A stretch of DNA of 64,000 bases from Candidatus Anaerostipes excrementavium (lineage in GTDB: Bacteria; Bacillota; Clostridia; Lachnospirales; Lachnospiraceae). The first letter of the stretch is position 1. Each line of letters begins with the position of its first letter. Shown here piece by piece: positions 24,876 through 37,014 of this stretch. The stretch is from contig DXEM01000006.1 of NCBI GenBank assembly GCA_019114985.1, forward strand, positions 62,001 to 126,000, given 5' to 3'. Below the pieces are notes generated by a model. It worked only from the letters and a program-made list of their open reading frames with translations. It was not told the origin of the DNA and did not search any database. Both the position numbers and the translations under genes were made by a program.

Positions 24876-26177
24876 ATGAGATCAGCAGATGTGGTCATTG
24901 TGGGAACAGGGGCTTCCGGATTATTCCATGCACTGTTTCTTCCCCGTGATTACAAAGTCATTATGATTACAAAGCGCGAGGTCGAAGAAAGCGATTCTTT
25001 TCTTGCGCAGGGAGGAATCTCCGCATTAAAGAATAAAGAAGATTTTGACTCCTATTTCGAGGATACGATGAAGGCAGGCCATTATGAGAATGATGAAGGC
25101 GCGGTCGAGAAAATGATTCTGGATTCACCGGAGATCATCAAAGATTTGAGAGAGTTTGGTGTGAGATTTGATGAGAAAGATGGGGAAACACAATTTACAA
25201 GAGAAGGCGGACATTCAACGTTTCGGATCCTTCACCATGAAGATCTGACAGGCAAAGAGATCACCAGCCATCTTTATGAGGAGGTAAAGCAGAGAGAGAA
25301 TATCGAAATCCTTCCTTATTGCACAATGATCGATGTAATAGAGCAGGATGGCGCCTGCCGAGGCATTGTTTACCGGGATGCAGAAGGAGATCTGGATGTC
25401 ATTGCAGCATCGGATACGGTTCTTGCAACCGGCGGACTGGGAGGCCTTTTTAAGAATTCTACGAATTTCCGTCATTTAACGGCAGACAGTTTGGCTATCT
25501 GCCTGCGCCATCATATTGAGCTTAAGAATATCAACTATATTCAGATTCATCCGACGACATTTTATTCTAAGAAGCCGGGAAGAAGATTCTTGATTTCCGA
25601 GTCTGTCCGGGGAGAAGGAGCCTATCTGCTGAACAAAGACGGAGAGCGTTTTACAGACGAGCTGAAGCCGAGAGATGTGGTAACTGCGGCGATTCGAAAG
25701 CAGATGGAGAAGGATGGAACGGATCACGTATATCTTTCCGTGACTCATTTAGACGGTGAACGGATTAAGAAGCGATTCCCGAATATTTATCGCCAGTGTC
25801 TGGAAGAAGGATACGATATGGTGAAAGACTGGATTCCGGTAACGCCTGCCCAGCACTATTTTATGGGAGGCATTAAAGTGGATCTGAACAGCAAGACGTC
25901 GATGGATCATCTGTATGCGGTTGGTGAAACAAGCTGCAACGGTGTTCATGGAAAGAATCGATTGGCCAGCAATTCCCTGCTGGAAGCGTTGGTATTTGCC
26001 AAAGCGGCGGCTAAGGATATTGCGAAACATGCCAGGGAGATAAAAGAAATCGAAGCAGATTTGGAAGCCTATGGACAGGAAGAACAATTGGCCGAAGAGA
26101 ACAGACGTCTGGTTTTAGATGAGATAAAGAGAAAGGACAGAGAGTTTTATGATCAATGGTGTAACGATGAAGATTAA
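24876..26177 (+). CDS. nadB: L-aspartate oxidase
   Basis: 433 residues, about 100 shorter than the enterobacterial enzyme because the C-terminal helical domain is reduced, as in many Clostridia. FAD-binding VGTGASGLFHALF at the N-terminus, SFLAQGGISALKN, and the signature KNRLASNSLLEALVFA are intact. In an anaerobe the electron acceptor is likely fumarate rather than oxygen. Its end overlaps the start of nadC. Confidence 0.94.
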   Translation: MRSADVVIVGTGASGLFHALFLPRDYKVIMITKREVEESDSFLAQGGISALKNKEDFDSYFEDTMKAGHYENDEGAVEKMILDSPEIIKDLREFGVRFDEKDGETQFTREGGHSTFRILHHEDLTGKEITSHLYEEVKQRENIEILPYCTMIDVIEQDGACRGIVYRDAEGDLDVIAASDTVLATGGLGGLFKNSTNFRHLTADSLAICLRHHIELKNINYIQIHPTTFYSKKPGRRFLISESVRGEGAYLLNKDGERFTDELKPRDVVTAAIRKQMEKDGTDHVYLSVTHLDGERIKKRFPNIYRQCLEEGYDMVKDWIPVTPAQHYFMGGIKVDLNSKTSMDHLYAVGETSCNGVHGKNRLASNSLLEALVFAKAAAKDIAKHAREIKEIEADLEAYGQEEQLAEENRRLVLDEIKRKDREFYDQWCNDED

Positions 26178-27006
26178 CATTGATGAATATCTGCTGAATG
26201 CCTTAAAAGAAGATATTACTTCAGAAGATGTCACGACCAATGCGGTCATGCCGAAGGCAAAACAGGGAAAAGTCGATTTGATCTGTAAAGAAGATGGGAT
26301 TATCTGCGGATTAGAAGTATTTGAGAGAGTATTCAAGCTTTTGGATGAGAATACGGTATTCGAGACAGATCTTCAAGATGGAGATGAGGTAAAGAGCGGA
26401 GATCTCATGGGTGTGGTGAAAGGAGATATCCGAGTACTGTTGTCCGGAGAGAGAGTAGCCCTTAACTACCTTCAGCGTATGAGCGGTATTGCAACCTTTA
26501 CGGATTCTCTGGCAAAGGAACTGATTGGTTCCGGTACCAAGCTGTTGGATACAAGGAAGACGACGCCGAATATGCGTCCTTTTGAGAAGTATGCGGTGAC
26601 AGTAGGCGGAGGATATAACCATCGTTATAATCTTTCCGACGGAGTCCTTTTGAAAGATAATCATATCGGCGCTGCCGGCGGTATCCGACAGGCTGTTTAT
26701 ATGGCGAGAGAATATGCGCCGTTTGTCCGTAAGATCGAGATCGAAGTAGAAGATCTTGAGATGGTAAGCGAGGCATTGGAGGCCGGAGCGGATATCATCA
26801 TGCTGGATAATATGGATGATGATACGATGCGGGAAGCTGTGAAGATGATTGACGGACGGGCAGAGACAGAGTGTTCCGGCAATGTGACCAAGGAACGCTT
26901 GGCAGCAATCCGAGATATCGGTGTCGATTATGTTTCCAGCGGAGCATTGACCCATTCTGCACCGATCATGGATATTTCTCTGAAGAATTTGATGCCAATC
27001 GAATAA
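26149..27006 (+). CDS. nadC: Nicotinate-nucleotide pyrophosphorylase (carboxylating)
   Basis: 285 residues. Converts quinolinate and PRPP to nicotinate mononucleotide with CO2 release. Signatures: LNYLQRMSGIAT, LDTRKTTPNMRPFEKYAV, GGGYNHRYNLSDG and LKDNHI. The start is open: ATG 26149 has AAGGA 11 bases upstream, ATG 26167 (MKINIDEYLL) fits the family length equally. Either overlaps the end of nadB, so translation is coupled. Confidence 0.95.
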   Translation: MINGVTMKINIDEYLLNALKEDITSEDVTTNAVMPKAKQGKVDLICKEDGIICGLEVFERVFKLLDENTVFETDLQDGDEVKSGDLMGVVKGDIRVLLSGERVALNYLQRMSGIATFTDSLAKELIGSGTKLLDTRKTTPNMRPFEKYAVTVGGGYNHRYNLSDGVLLKDNHIGAAGGIRQAVYMAREYAPFVRKIEIEVEDLEMVSEALEAGADIIMLDNMDDDTMREAVKMIDGRAETECSGNVTKERLAAIRDIGVDYVSSGALTHSAPIMDISLKNLMPIE

Positions 27007-27018
27007 GGAGAGATCTCT

Positions 27019-27519
27019 ATGGGAGAAACGTTGAAATTTGAGAGTCGTTACCGCCTTTTGCCATCCATGTCAAGGGAATACGCAAAGCATGTATTTTGTA
27101 AATCCACACGAATTTTGGGCGGCATCATTATGCTGGTTTCTGCAGCAGCTTTGATAATCAGCGTTGTATGGGCGGACTATCGTTTGTCAGATACCACAAT
27201 CTTTATTCTTTGTTTTACAGGCGGACTTCTGATCAACAACTATTATTTTCTTATTTCATTGGTTGTTGAGCGGCAGGCAAAGAAGCAAGGAAGGAGACAG
27301 CAGCCGGAATATGCGATATATTTCGGAAATAACATCCGGATGGAAGATGGGAAAAGAAATACAACGGTGGATTATCAAAATATTTCTAAATTTTATAATC
27401 TGCCTACGTTATATGTACTGGAAATCGGGAAAAATCAAGCCTTTCTGGTACCAAAAGACAGCTTTGTCATTGGAGAATCAGCAGATTTTGAGGCATTTAT
27501 AAAGGAAAAAATGAAATAG
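27019..27519 (+). CDS. YcxB-like two-TM membrane protein
   Basis: 166 residues with two membrane segments (about 33-53 and 60-82) and a C-terminal soluble part ending in TVDYQNISKFYNLPTLYVLEIGKNQ split by charged turns, the pattern of YcxB-like proteins (a PH-like fold). Lies 12 bases after nadC with AAGGAGAG ahead of its ATG and before the operon terminator, so it is co-transcribed with the nad genes. Function unknown. Confidence 0.7.
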   Translation: MGETLKFESRYRLLPSMSREYAKHVFCKSTRILGGIIMLVSAAALIISVVWADYRLSDTTIFILCFTGGLLINNYYFLISLVVERQAKKQGRRQQPEYAIYFGNNIRMEDGKRNTTVDYQNISKFYNLPTLYVLEIGKNQAFLVPKDSFVIGESADFEAFIKEKMK

Positions 27520-27555
27520 AAGAAGTAATGGTTATTGTTCATAACTGTATGGAAG

Positions 27556-27584
27556 GAGAAATCGGCTAATGCCGATTTTTCTAT
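27556..27584 (+). terminator. Intrinsic terminator of the nad operon
   Basis: AATCGGC (27560-27566) and GCCGATT (27571-27577) around TAAT, followed by TTTCTATTTC. Confidence 0.8.
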
Positions 27585-27630
27585 TTCTATGACAAAATTC
27601 ATCTTTTTCTCTTTTATAAGAATAATTTTA

Positions 27631-27670
27631 GGGAGGCATGTGACTCATTTAAGTCGCATGCCTCCCTGCT
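27631..27670. repeat. Conserved hairpin element, copy 2 (inverted)
   Basis: GGGAGGCATG (27631-27640) pairs with CATGCCTCCC (27657-27666) and an inner GACT/AGTC adds four pairs. Its reverse complement equals the element at 16522-16557 apart from a few bases, so the two form a long-range inverted pair about 11 kb apart. Confidence 0.8.
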
Positions 27671-27734
27671 TTAGAACAGTCTATTAATTGAAAACCTCTT
27701 TAACTTACTGTCGTTTTTTTATAAATCGATTTAA

Positions 27735-28766
27735 TTATTCATAGCCCCATGATTTCTTTCCTGGCTCATAACCTTCTTCTTGGAGCACTTCTTTGAGTTT
27801 GAAAACTGCGCTTTCATCCCATTTTCCATATACAGTGACCTTTGAGAGTGCTTCATCAAAGTCCTTTAAATCATCTTCTGTGAAAACAATCTCCGGCACA
27901 GCCATGTTGGAACGGAGGAACTCCTCCTTCATTGCTCCGGCAATAGGCACAATGAAGTCTTCTCTGTACAAAAGCCATGCTAAGGCAGCCTGAGCGTAGG
28001 AGCAGCCTTTTGCCTTGGATACCTTATCTAAAACGTCAAGCAACGGTTGGTTTTTAATGATTGTCTCATCACTGAATCGGTCAGAAAAACGTTTTGCATC
28101 ATCACCTGTAAATTTCATTCCCGGTTTGATCATGCCTGTCAAAAAACCACCGCCTAAAGGCATATAGGGAACGAATCCGATTCCGCGTTCTTTACATGCG
28201 GCCAATACGCCATCTGTCTCTGGGTCACGTTCCATAAGAGAATATTCATTCTGGATTGCTGAAACTGGTGTAACGGAGTGTCCAATACGGATATGTTCAG
28301 CAGTCGCCCTTGACATTCCCCAGCCGCGGATCTTTCCTTTCTTAATGAATTTACCCATGTATCCAGCAACTTCTTCAAGCGGCACATCATCTGTCACGCG
28401 GTGCATATAATAAATATCTATGTAATCTGTATCGAGACGCTTTAAAGAATCATCCAGACGTCTCTCAATCTGTTCTTCTACAGTTCCTTTAGACGGATCT
28501 GTGACTGGACGTAACTCTGGATTATACTTTGTTGTTAAAATCACCTCATGCCGAATCGGTTTTAATGCTTCTCCTACAAGTATCTCATTGTGTCCGTCTG
28601 CATAAGCGTCTGCTGTGTCAAAAAGCGTACATCCCAGCTCATGCGCTAAACGCATAAGGCGAATGCTTTCCTGACGTGGCGGAGGATTTCCATGTCCATG
28701 GGAATAGTCCATACAGCCTAAGCCCATCTCTGCAACCTCAATCTCTCCAAGTTTTCTCATTTTCAT
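27735..28766 (-). CDS. Aldo/keto reductase
   Basis: 343 residues. NADPH-type oxidoreductase with the TIM-barrel motifs: MGLGCMDYSHGHG, LFDTADAYADGHNE (catalytic Asp and Tyr), LTTKYNPEL (Lys) and DIYYMHRV (His). The C-terminal cofactor part includes PIAGAMKEEFLRSN. The start ATG 28766 has AGGAGA 8 bases upstream; the longer frame to 28817 lacks a site. Divergent from a GntR regulator, with palindromes between, so the two are probably co-regulated. Confidence 0.9.
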   Translation of the reverse strand: MKMRKLGEIEVAEMGLGCMDYSHGHGNPPPRQESIRLMRLAHELGCTLFDTADAYADGHNEILVGEALKPIRHEVILTTKYNPELRPVTDPSKGTVEEQIERRLDDSLKRLDTDYIDIYYMHRVTDDVPLEEVAGYMGKFIKKGKIRGWGMSRATAEHIRIGHSVTPVSAIQNEYSLMERDPETDGVLAACKERGIGFVPYMPLGGGFLTGMIKPGMKFTGDDAKRFSDRFSDETIIKNQPLLDVLDKVSKAKGCSYAQAALAWLLYREDFIVPIAGAMKEEFLRSNMAVPEIVFTEDDLKDFDEALSKVTVYGKWDESAVFKLKEVLQEEGYEPGKKSWGYE

Positions 28767-28905
28767 CGGTGACATCTCCTTCCTAATATTGTGTCTGATT
28801 ATTTTGAAATTCATCACATGTATTATACTGATGAAACATTCTGTTTATGCTACAATAATACACCGGTATATCGGTCATGTCAATAATTCTTTACAAATCA
28901 AATAA

Positions 28906-28935
28906 AATATTGTACAATATTAACAATTGGCCAAT
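28906..28935. promoter_or_regulatory. Palindromic operators between AKR and GntR genes
   Basis: AATATTGTACAATATT (28906-28921) is a perfect 16-bp palindrome and ATTGGCCAAT (28926-28935) another. They lie 30-60 bp before the GntR gene. ATTGTACAAT-type sites suit FadR/FCD-class GntR proteins, so autoregulation and control of the divergent reductase are likely. Confidence 0.55.
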
Positions 28936-28965
28936 AGATTTTAGTTTTCAGATGGAGGTGTTATT

Positions 28966-29607
28966 ATTTATACTTTACTAAAAGACGAAGCATATGACAG
29001 AATTGTTGCTCTAATTAATAAAGGGGTGATCCGGTATGGGGAAACATATTCTTTAAGTTGGATTACAAGTCAGCTTCAAATGTCCAGAACCCCTGTACGG
29101 GATGCAATTCATAAACTGTGCGATGAGCACAGGCTTGACGTGATGCCAAGCCGTGGATTTTGTCTGCACCAGTTAGATGAGAATGAATATCTTCTCAGAT
29201 ACCATTTCAGCAATGCTGTAGAAGGATACTGTGTTTCTTACTTGGCTGAACATTGTGAAGAAGAACCACAGAAATCTGTTGTAGAAAACTTGTATACACT
29301 TCAGGAGGAATTACGCAGACTCTGTGAAGACAATGCTCCGTTCGGCGATTTTTATAAGTGTGACAACGCTTTTCATTTGCAGCTTCTGCAAACGTTTGGA
29401 GAAGACTTTTTTAAAAATGTACTTACAATGCAGGGGTTGTACAATATGCCGGAGATTCATCAGATAGCGGATTCTATGAACCGACGTGGCATTTTGGAAT
29501 GTCATGACAGAATACTTGCAGCAATTACGGCCCATGATCCCCAGGGTGCTCAAAAGGAACTGCTGGATCATTCTATGCTTATGTACAACAGTTATAAAAA
29601 CACGTGA
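28966..29607 (+). CDS. GntR-family regulator (FadR/FCD type), probable ATT start
   Basis: 213 residues if begun at ATT 28966. The winged HTH reads YDRIVALINKGVIRYGE, then WITSQLQMSRTPVRDAIHKL; the C-terminal FCD ligand domain contains the metal-type histidines (NAFHLQLL, HDRILAAI, LDHSMLMY). The first ATG/GTG-type codon in frame is GTG 29026, but that would delete helix 1 of the HTH. GGAGGT at 28954-28959 sits 6 bases before ATT 28966 and nowhere near GTG 29026, so a rare ATT start is inferred. Precedes the beta-glucoside PTS by 93 bases and may control it. Confidence 0.8.
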   Translation: MYTLLKDEAYDRIVALINKGVIRYGETYSLSWITSQLQMSRTPVRDAIHKLCDEHRLDVMPSRGFCLHQLDENEYLLRYHFSNAVEGYCVSYLAEHCEEEPQKSVVENLYTLQEELRRLCEDNAPFGDFYKCDNAFHLQLLQTFGEDFFKNVLTMQGLYNMPEIHQIADSMNRRGILECHDRILAAITAHDPQGAQKELLDHSMLMYNSYKNT

Positions 29608-29700
29608 CAGATGGAAACAAAAAACCGGTTCAGAAAAACTGGCGCGCATTTTTCCGACCTGGGTTTGATGTGATAGGCAACTAATCAAGGAGGAGAGAAA

Positions 29701-33031
<3,331 letters not shown>

Positions 33032-33049
33032 GAAAGAAGGAAACTTGAA

Positions 33050-33652
33050 ATGGCAGAAATATTTTTCCCGAGCTGCAAGGCAAAAGCCGCTTTTCCAAAG
33101 TCCAGCCAAAAATTGGCTGCTTATATCAAACGGCGCTATAATGTTGATCCGATTGGATGCTGCAAGCTAAACAACAGTAAGCTCACAAAGGATGACACGG
33201 CCATCATTTTGTGTTTGAACTGTGCCCGTGTTATTAGTGCAAATGCAGAATATAAGAACATTCAGTATCTTTGGGAAATCATAGACCAGGATGCGGATTT
33301 TATTTTCCCAGACTATCAAGGCCAGCAGATGGCTCTTCAGGACTGCCATCTGGCTAAGGGCCAGAAGAATGTCCAGGACGCAGTGCGTTCCCTGATGACG
33401 AAAATGAATATACAGATCGTGGAGTTAGAAAAAAAGCGAGATAATGCAGATCACTGTGCATCATACGAAATCGTGGGATACCACAGAGAACGACCTTTGA
33501 CAGAAGAAGAACAGAGAGTTTATTTCTATAACCGCTATCAAGATGTAGAGACAGACTGGATTGTATCATATTGCAAATATTGTAATGACGGGGTAAATCT
33601 TTCGGGAAAGAAGGGCAAGCATATTTTGGAACTTCTATTTCCGGAGGAATAG
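33050..33652 (+). CDS. Cysteine-rich protein of unknown function
   Basis: 200 residues, no membrane segments. Ten or so cysteines occur in paired or spaced groups: FPSCKAK, PIGCCKLN, ILCLNCARV, DHCAS and SYCKYCNDG, which suggests bound metal or Fe-S. I do not recognise the family; the CC and C-x2-C arrangement recalls heterodisulfide-reductase-like CCG proteins but the full motif is absent. Lies 18 bases after the glucosidase with AGAAAGAAGGAAAC ahead, and before the operon terminator, so it is the last gene of the beta-glucoside operon. Confidence 0.65.
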   Translation: MAEIFFPSCKAKAAFPKSSQKLAAYIKRRYNVDPIGCCKLNNSKLTKDDTAIILCLNCARVISANAEYKNIQYLWEIIDQDADFIFPDYQGQQMALQDCHLAKGQKNVQDAVRSLMTKMNIQIVELEKKRDNADHCASYEIVGYHRERPLTEEEQRVYFYNRYQDVETDWIVSYCKYCNDGVNLSGKKGKHILELLFPEE

Positions 33653-33659
33653 GTTGTTC

Positions 33660-33716
33660 CCCCCCCTTAAGTAGACAAAACAAATGATCAAAATCTACTT
33701 AAGGGGGAATTTTTTA
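33660..33716 (+). terminator. Very strong terminator of the beta-glucoside operon
   Basis: CCCCCTTAAGTAGA (33662-33675) and its perfect complement at 33694-33707, followed by AATTTTTTATTT. The T-tract is also the first base of a repeat element. Confidence 0.93.
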
Positions 33717-33872
33717 TTTCATAGGGAGCTTCGTTCCTATGAAATAAAACGCTCCGCGAGGGCGCAAAATGTCCGGTGGACATTTGCTCTGCGCCGACCG
33801 GAGTGGAACGAAGACGCACTGTGGCGGTGCGGAGAATCCTGCAAAACAGGATTCTTTTTTGTCTAAATCACT
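33714..33872 (+). repeat. Modular intergenic repeat, copy A
   Basis: Order of modules: hairpin TTTCATAGG..CCTATGAAA (33717-33744), GCTCCGCGAGG, an inserted GCGC..GCGC hairpin containing AAATGTCC/GGACATTT, GCACTGTGGCGG, and a terminal hairpin GAATCCTG..CAGGATTC followed by TTTTTTG (33833-33860). The same modules recur at 45.2-45.4 kb and 59.1-59.3 kb. Contains no gene. Confidence 0.8.
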
Positions 33873-33921
33873 ACATTCGCCAGAGTTTCGAGCGAAGATT
33901 TCATATGAATATAGAAATTTA

Positions 33922-33944
33922 TGACAAATGTAATTTGTTATAAT
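33922..33944 (+). promoter_or_regulatory. Promoter with palindromic operator before the small ORF
   Basis: ACAAAT-GTA-ATTTGT (33923-33937) is a perfect palindrome abutting TATAAT (33939-33944). It lies where -35 and spacer belong, so a repressor bound there would block transcription toward the small membrane protein at 34051. Confidence 0.5.
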
Positions 33945-34050
33945 GACATATGCCATAGAATATGAAAAATATATTGAAAAGGGAAGATAAGCATATTACA
34001 ATGAGGAGGGTCATCAAAACAATTCGTTTGCCATAAAGGAGATGAGAACG

Positions 34051-34215
34051 ATGAACCGGAAAGAAAAGAGAATCAATCGTGAAATCATAAATCCAGGGAA
34101 AACGGAGAAACTGCAAAAAGACTGGCAAGGTTATGGCAAGGCTTATGCTTATTATGGACTGGTTGTTTTAGGCATTGCGGCAGTATCTGCTATTTATTAT
34201 ATTTTCTTAAAGTAA
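34051..34215 (+). CDS. Small single-TM protein (54 aa)
   Basis: ATG 34051 follows AAGGAGATGA at good spacing and opens 54 codons. The first ~30 residues are strongly basic (MNRKEKRINREI, KTEKLQKDW); residues about 31-53 are one hydrophobic helix (AYYGLVVLGIAAVSAIYYIF) ending in LK. Family not recognised. Alone between a promoter with a palindromic operator and a bidirectional terminator, so it is a monocistronic unit. Confidence 0.7.
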   Translation: MNRKEKRINREIINPGKTEKLQKDWQGYGKAYAYYGLVVLGIAAVSAIYYIFLK

Positions 34216-34249
34216 AATATCTGCAAAGATCCTATTTGATGCCCCACTA

Positions 34250-34283
34250 AAAAAAGAGCAGCCAGACTGACTGCTCTTTTTGT
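34250..34283. terminator. Bidirectional terminator
   Basis: AAAAAGAGCAG (34251-34261) and CTGCTCTTTTT (34271-34281) are perfect complements, with T-runs on both strands. Ends the small ORF and, from the other side, the thiC-transporter operon. Confidence 0.9.
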
Positions 34284-34294
34284 TGATATTTGAT

Positions 34295-35650
34295 TTATAC
34301 GGTAATAATTCCAAGTCCTTCAAATACGGAGAAGATCAAAATGGCGATGATACAAATCGGCGCCAGATACTTCACCATAATAAGGAAGAGAGATTTTCTT
34401 CTGAATTTTCCGGAACTTTCCACCTCGTTAATGATAATCGTCGGTTTCGTGACATATGCAACAAAGATACAGGTCAGGAAAGCTGCGATCGGCATGAGCA
34501 CACTGTTGCTCAGGAAGTCGAAGAAATCCAGGATCGAGAATCCGATGATCTGTACTCCGCTTAATGGTCCGAATCCAAGAGAAGACGGCAAAGCCATCAG
34601 GACTGCGATGACAAATAAAGTAATGCAGGCCGGAATTCTCTTCATATGGAACTTATCCATCAGAACTGCTACCAATGTTTCCAGTAAAGAGATAGATGAT
34701 GTCAGCGCCGCAAATAATACCAAGATAAAGAAGACCGCACCGATAGCGTTGCTGAAAGCCATACTGTTGAAGACTTTTGGAAGCATAACGAACATCAGAG
34801 AAGGTCCTTTGGCCAGCATAGAGGAGTCTCCGTTTGAAAATACGAAAACCGCCGGAACAATCATCAATCCTGCAAGGAAAGCAACACCGGTATCAAAACA
34901 TTCAACCTGTGTCACAGACTTCTCCAAATCTGACTTCTTCGGCATATAAGAACCAAACGTAATCATAATGCCCATTGCAAGGGACATAGAGTAAAACAGC
35001 TGTCCCAAAGCAGCCAGGAAGGTTGTCGGGCCGAAATCTTTCAGGCTTGGCTTTAAATAATAGACAACTCCGGCCATGGCTCCCGGACGAGTAATACAAA
35101 AGATAGACACACCGATCAAAAGAACGATCAGGACAGGCATCATAAAGGTGCTGACTCTTTCGATTCCTCCTTTAACACCACAGGCAACGATGGCGGTGGT
35201 GATGATCAAAAAGATCAGGAGATAAAAAATCGGTTCCCTGGCCTGTCCGATAAATCCGGTGAAAAAGTCATCCGATGCTGCGGCAGGAATATTTTGCTGT
35301 AAAGATACGACCGTATATTTCATAACCCATCCGCCGATTACACAGTAATATGGGAAGATAATAAATGGAATAAAACTGGTCAGGTATCCAATAAATTTGA
35401 ACTTTTTGTTAAAATGACCAAACGCATTGATTGCGCTGGTACCTGCTCTTCTTCCTAAAGCGACTTCGGTAATCATTAAGCTGAAACCGAAGGTCAGGGT
35501 AAGGATTAAATAGATCAATAAAAAGCTTCCGCCTCCGTATTTCGCGGCTAAGTATGGGAATCTCCATATGTTCCCCAATCCAACGGCGGAACCTGCCGTC
35601 GCCAGAACAAATCCGATACGGCTCGAGAATCCGCTTCTCTCATGTGACAT
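34295..35650 (-). CDS. Na+-dependent NSS/SNF-family transporter
   Basis: 451 residues, about eleven to twelve membrane spans. The first helix carries the sodium and substrate motif AVGLGNIWRFPYLAAKYGGG; LGNIWRFPY and GGGSF are diagnostic of neurotransmitter:sodium symporters. Bacterial members take up amino acids or related amines. It lies 33 bases after thiC on the same strand with AAGAGGTATT before its ATG and no terminator between, so it should be read from the thiC promoter behind a TPP riboswitch. That context suggests a thiamine-precursor or related substrate. Confidence 0.9.
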   Translation of the reverse strand: MSHERSGFSSRIGFVLATAGSAVGLGNIWRFPYLAAKYGGGSFLLIYLILTLTFGFSLMITEVALGRRAGTSAINAFGHFNKKFKFIGYLTSFIPFIIFPYYCVIGGWVMKYTVVSLQQNIPAAASDDFFTGFIGQAREPIFYLLIFLIITTAIVACGVKGGIERVSTFMMPVLIVLLIGVSIFCITRPGAMAGVVYYLKPSLKDFGPTTFLAALGQLFYSMSLAMGIMITFGSYMPKKSDLEKSVTQVECFDTGVAFLAGLMIVPAVFVFSNGDSSMLAKGPSLMFVMLPKVFNSMAFSNAIGAVFFILVLFAALTSSISLLETLVAVLMDKFHMKRIPACITLFVIAVLMALPSSLGFGPLSGVQIIGFSILDFFDFLSNSVLMPIAAFLTCIFVAYVTKPTIIINEVESSGKFRRKSLFLIMVKYLAPICIIAILIFSVFEGLGIITV

Positions 35651-35683
35651 AACTAATACCTCTTTTCATACGTTTTTAAAGTG

Positions 35684-36985
35684 CTATATAACGTCAACAT
35701 CCTCACCGGCAAGCACAGCGTTCATATTACGAACAGAGCACATCTTTCCGCACATCGTACAGGTATCTTCTCTTTCCGGAGTTGATTCCGCACGATACCG
35801 TTTGGCTTTCTCTGGGTCAAGTGCAAGCTCGAACTGTTTGTCCCAGTCAAGTTTTTGACGGGCAGCGGCCATCTGATTGTCCCAATCCATGGCGCCTTTG
35901 ATGCCTTTTGCAATATCAGCAGCATGTGCGGCGATCTTGGATGCCATGATTCCTTCTTTGACGTCGTCTACGTTCGGCAGACGAAGATGCTCCGCAGGAG
36001 TTACATAGCATAAAAAGCTGGCTCCGGAAGCTGCGGCGATGGCCCCCCCGATTGCAGAAGTAATATGATCATAGCCAGGAGCAATATCGGTAACGATTGG
36101 TCCTAATACATAGAAAGGAGCTCCGTGACAGATTGTCTGCTGAATCTTCATATTCGCCTGAATCTGATCCATCGGCATATGACCCGGGCCCTCAATCATG
36201 ACTTGAACGTCCCGATCCCATGCACGGGCAGTCAATTCACCAAGAGTAACGAGCTCTTCAATCTGAGAAATATCGCTGGCGTCTTTTAAACATCCAGGAC
36301 GGCATGCGTCTCCTAAACTTAAGGTCACATCATACTCATTGCAGATATCGAGAATCTCATCATAATATTCAAAAAACGGATTCTCATTGCCGGTTGCCTC
36401 CATCCATGCAAAGATTAAAGAACCGCCGCGGGATACAATGTTCATCTGACGTTTCATTGCTTTGAAACGATCTGCGGTATTGCGGTTGATTCCACAGTGG
36501 ATGGTCATAAAATCCACACCATCTTCTGCATGCATCCGGAAGACATCGATCCACTCACGGGATGTAATATCTTTTAAAGCCTTGTTATAATAAACGATTG
36601 CGTCATAGATCGGTACGGTTCCGAGAATTGCGGGACATTCGCTGACCAGCTTTCTGCGGAAAGTATGGGTATCTCCAAAAGAAGAAAGATCCATGATAGC
36701 TTCTGCTCCCATGTCGATGGCTTGTTTTACCTTCTCCATCTCTACATCGAGATTCAGACAGTCTCTGGATGTTCCAAGATTGACGTTAATTTTTGTTTTT
36801 AAAGAGTTCCCAATACCGAAGGGTTTTAAACAGGTGTGCCTCTTGTTGGCCGGAATAACAATGGTGCCTGCGGCGACCTCTTTCATAATATCCTGTACAT
36901 CCAAACCTTCATAGGAAGCAACGGCTTCCATCTCTTTTGTTATGATGCCCTGACGGGCAGCGTTCATCTGTGTTGTGTAACTCAT
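35684..36985 (-). CDS. thiC: Phosphomethylpyrimidine synthase
   Basis: 433 residues. Radical-SAM rearrangement of aminoimidazole ribotide into the pyrimidine half of thiamine. The C-terminal cluster motif [11 protein letters not shown] (C-x2-C-x4-C) is intact, and [22 protein letters not shown] and [11 protein letters not shown] are family signatures. Start: GGAGGTG lies before ATG 36985 ([11 protein letters not shown]); an in-frame ATG at 37000 overlaps that ribosome binding site. Controlled by the TPP riboswitch just upstream. Confidence 0.96.
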   Translation of the reverse strand: MSYTTQMNAARQGIITKEMEAVASYEGLDVQDIMKEVAAGTIVIPANKRHTCLKPFGIGNSLKTKINVNLGTSRDCLNLDVEMEKVKQAIDMGAEAIMDLSSFGDTHTFRRKLVSECPAILGTVPIYDAIVYYNKALKDITSREWIDVFRMHAEDGVDFMTIHCGINRNTADRFKAMKRQMNIVSRGGSLIFAWMEATGNENPFFEYYDEILDICNEYDVTLSLGDACRPGCLKDASDISQIEELVTLGELTARAWDRDVQVMIEGPGHMPMDQIQANMKIQQTICHGAPFYVLGPIVTDIAPGYDHITSAIGGAIAAASGASFLCYVTPAEHLRLPNVDDVKEGIMASKIAAHAADIAKGIKGAMDWDNQMAAARQKLDWDKQFELALDPEKAKRYRAESTPEREDTCTMCGKMCSVRNMNAVLAGEDVDVI

Positions 36986-37014
36986 TATGTGCACCTCCAA
37001 AATAAAATCATTCT

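Noticed and set aside
26311-26955. 214-residue minus-strand frame opposite nadC
   Set aside because: nadC is unmistakable; the antisense frame has no recognisable features.
29608-29700. RAT/antiterminator site before the beta-glucoside PTS
   Set aside because: No terminator hairpin with overlapping RAT pattern; a GntR gene precedes the operon instead.
34290-34949. 219-residue plus-strand frame opposite the NSS transporter
   Set aside because: Antisense shadow of a clear membrane protein gene; low-complexity residues and no ribosome binding site.
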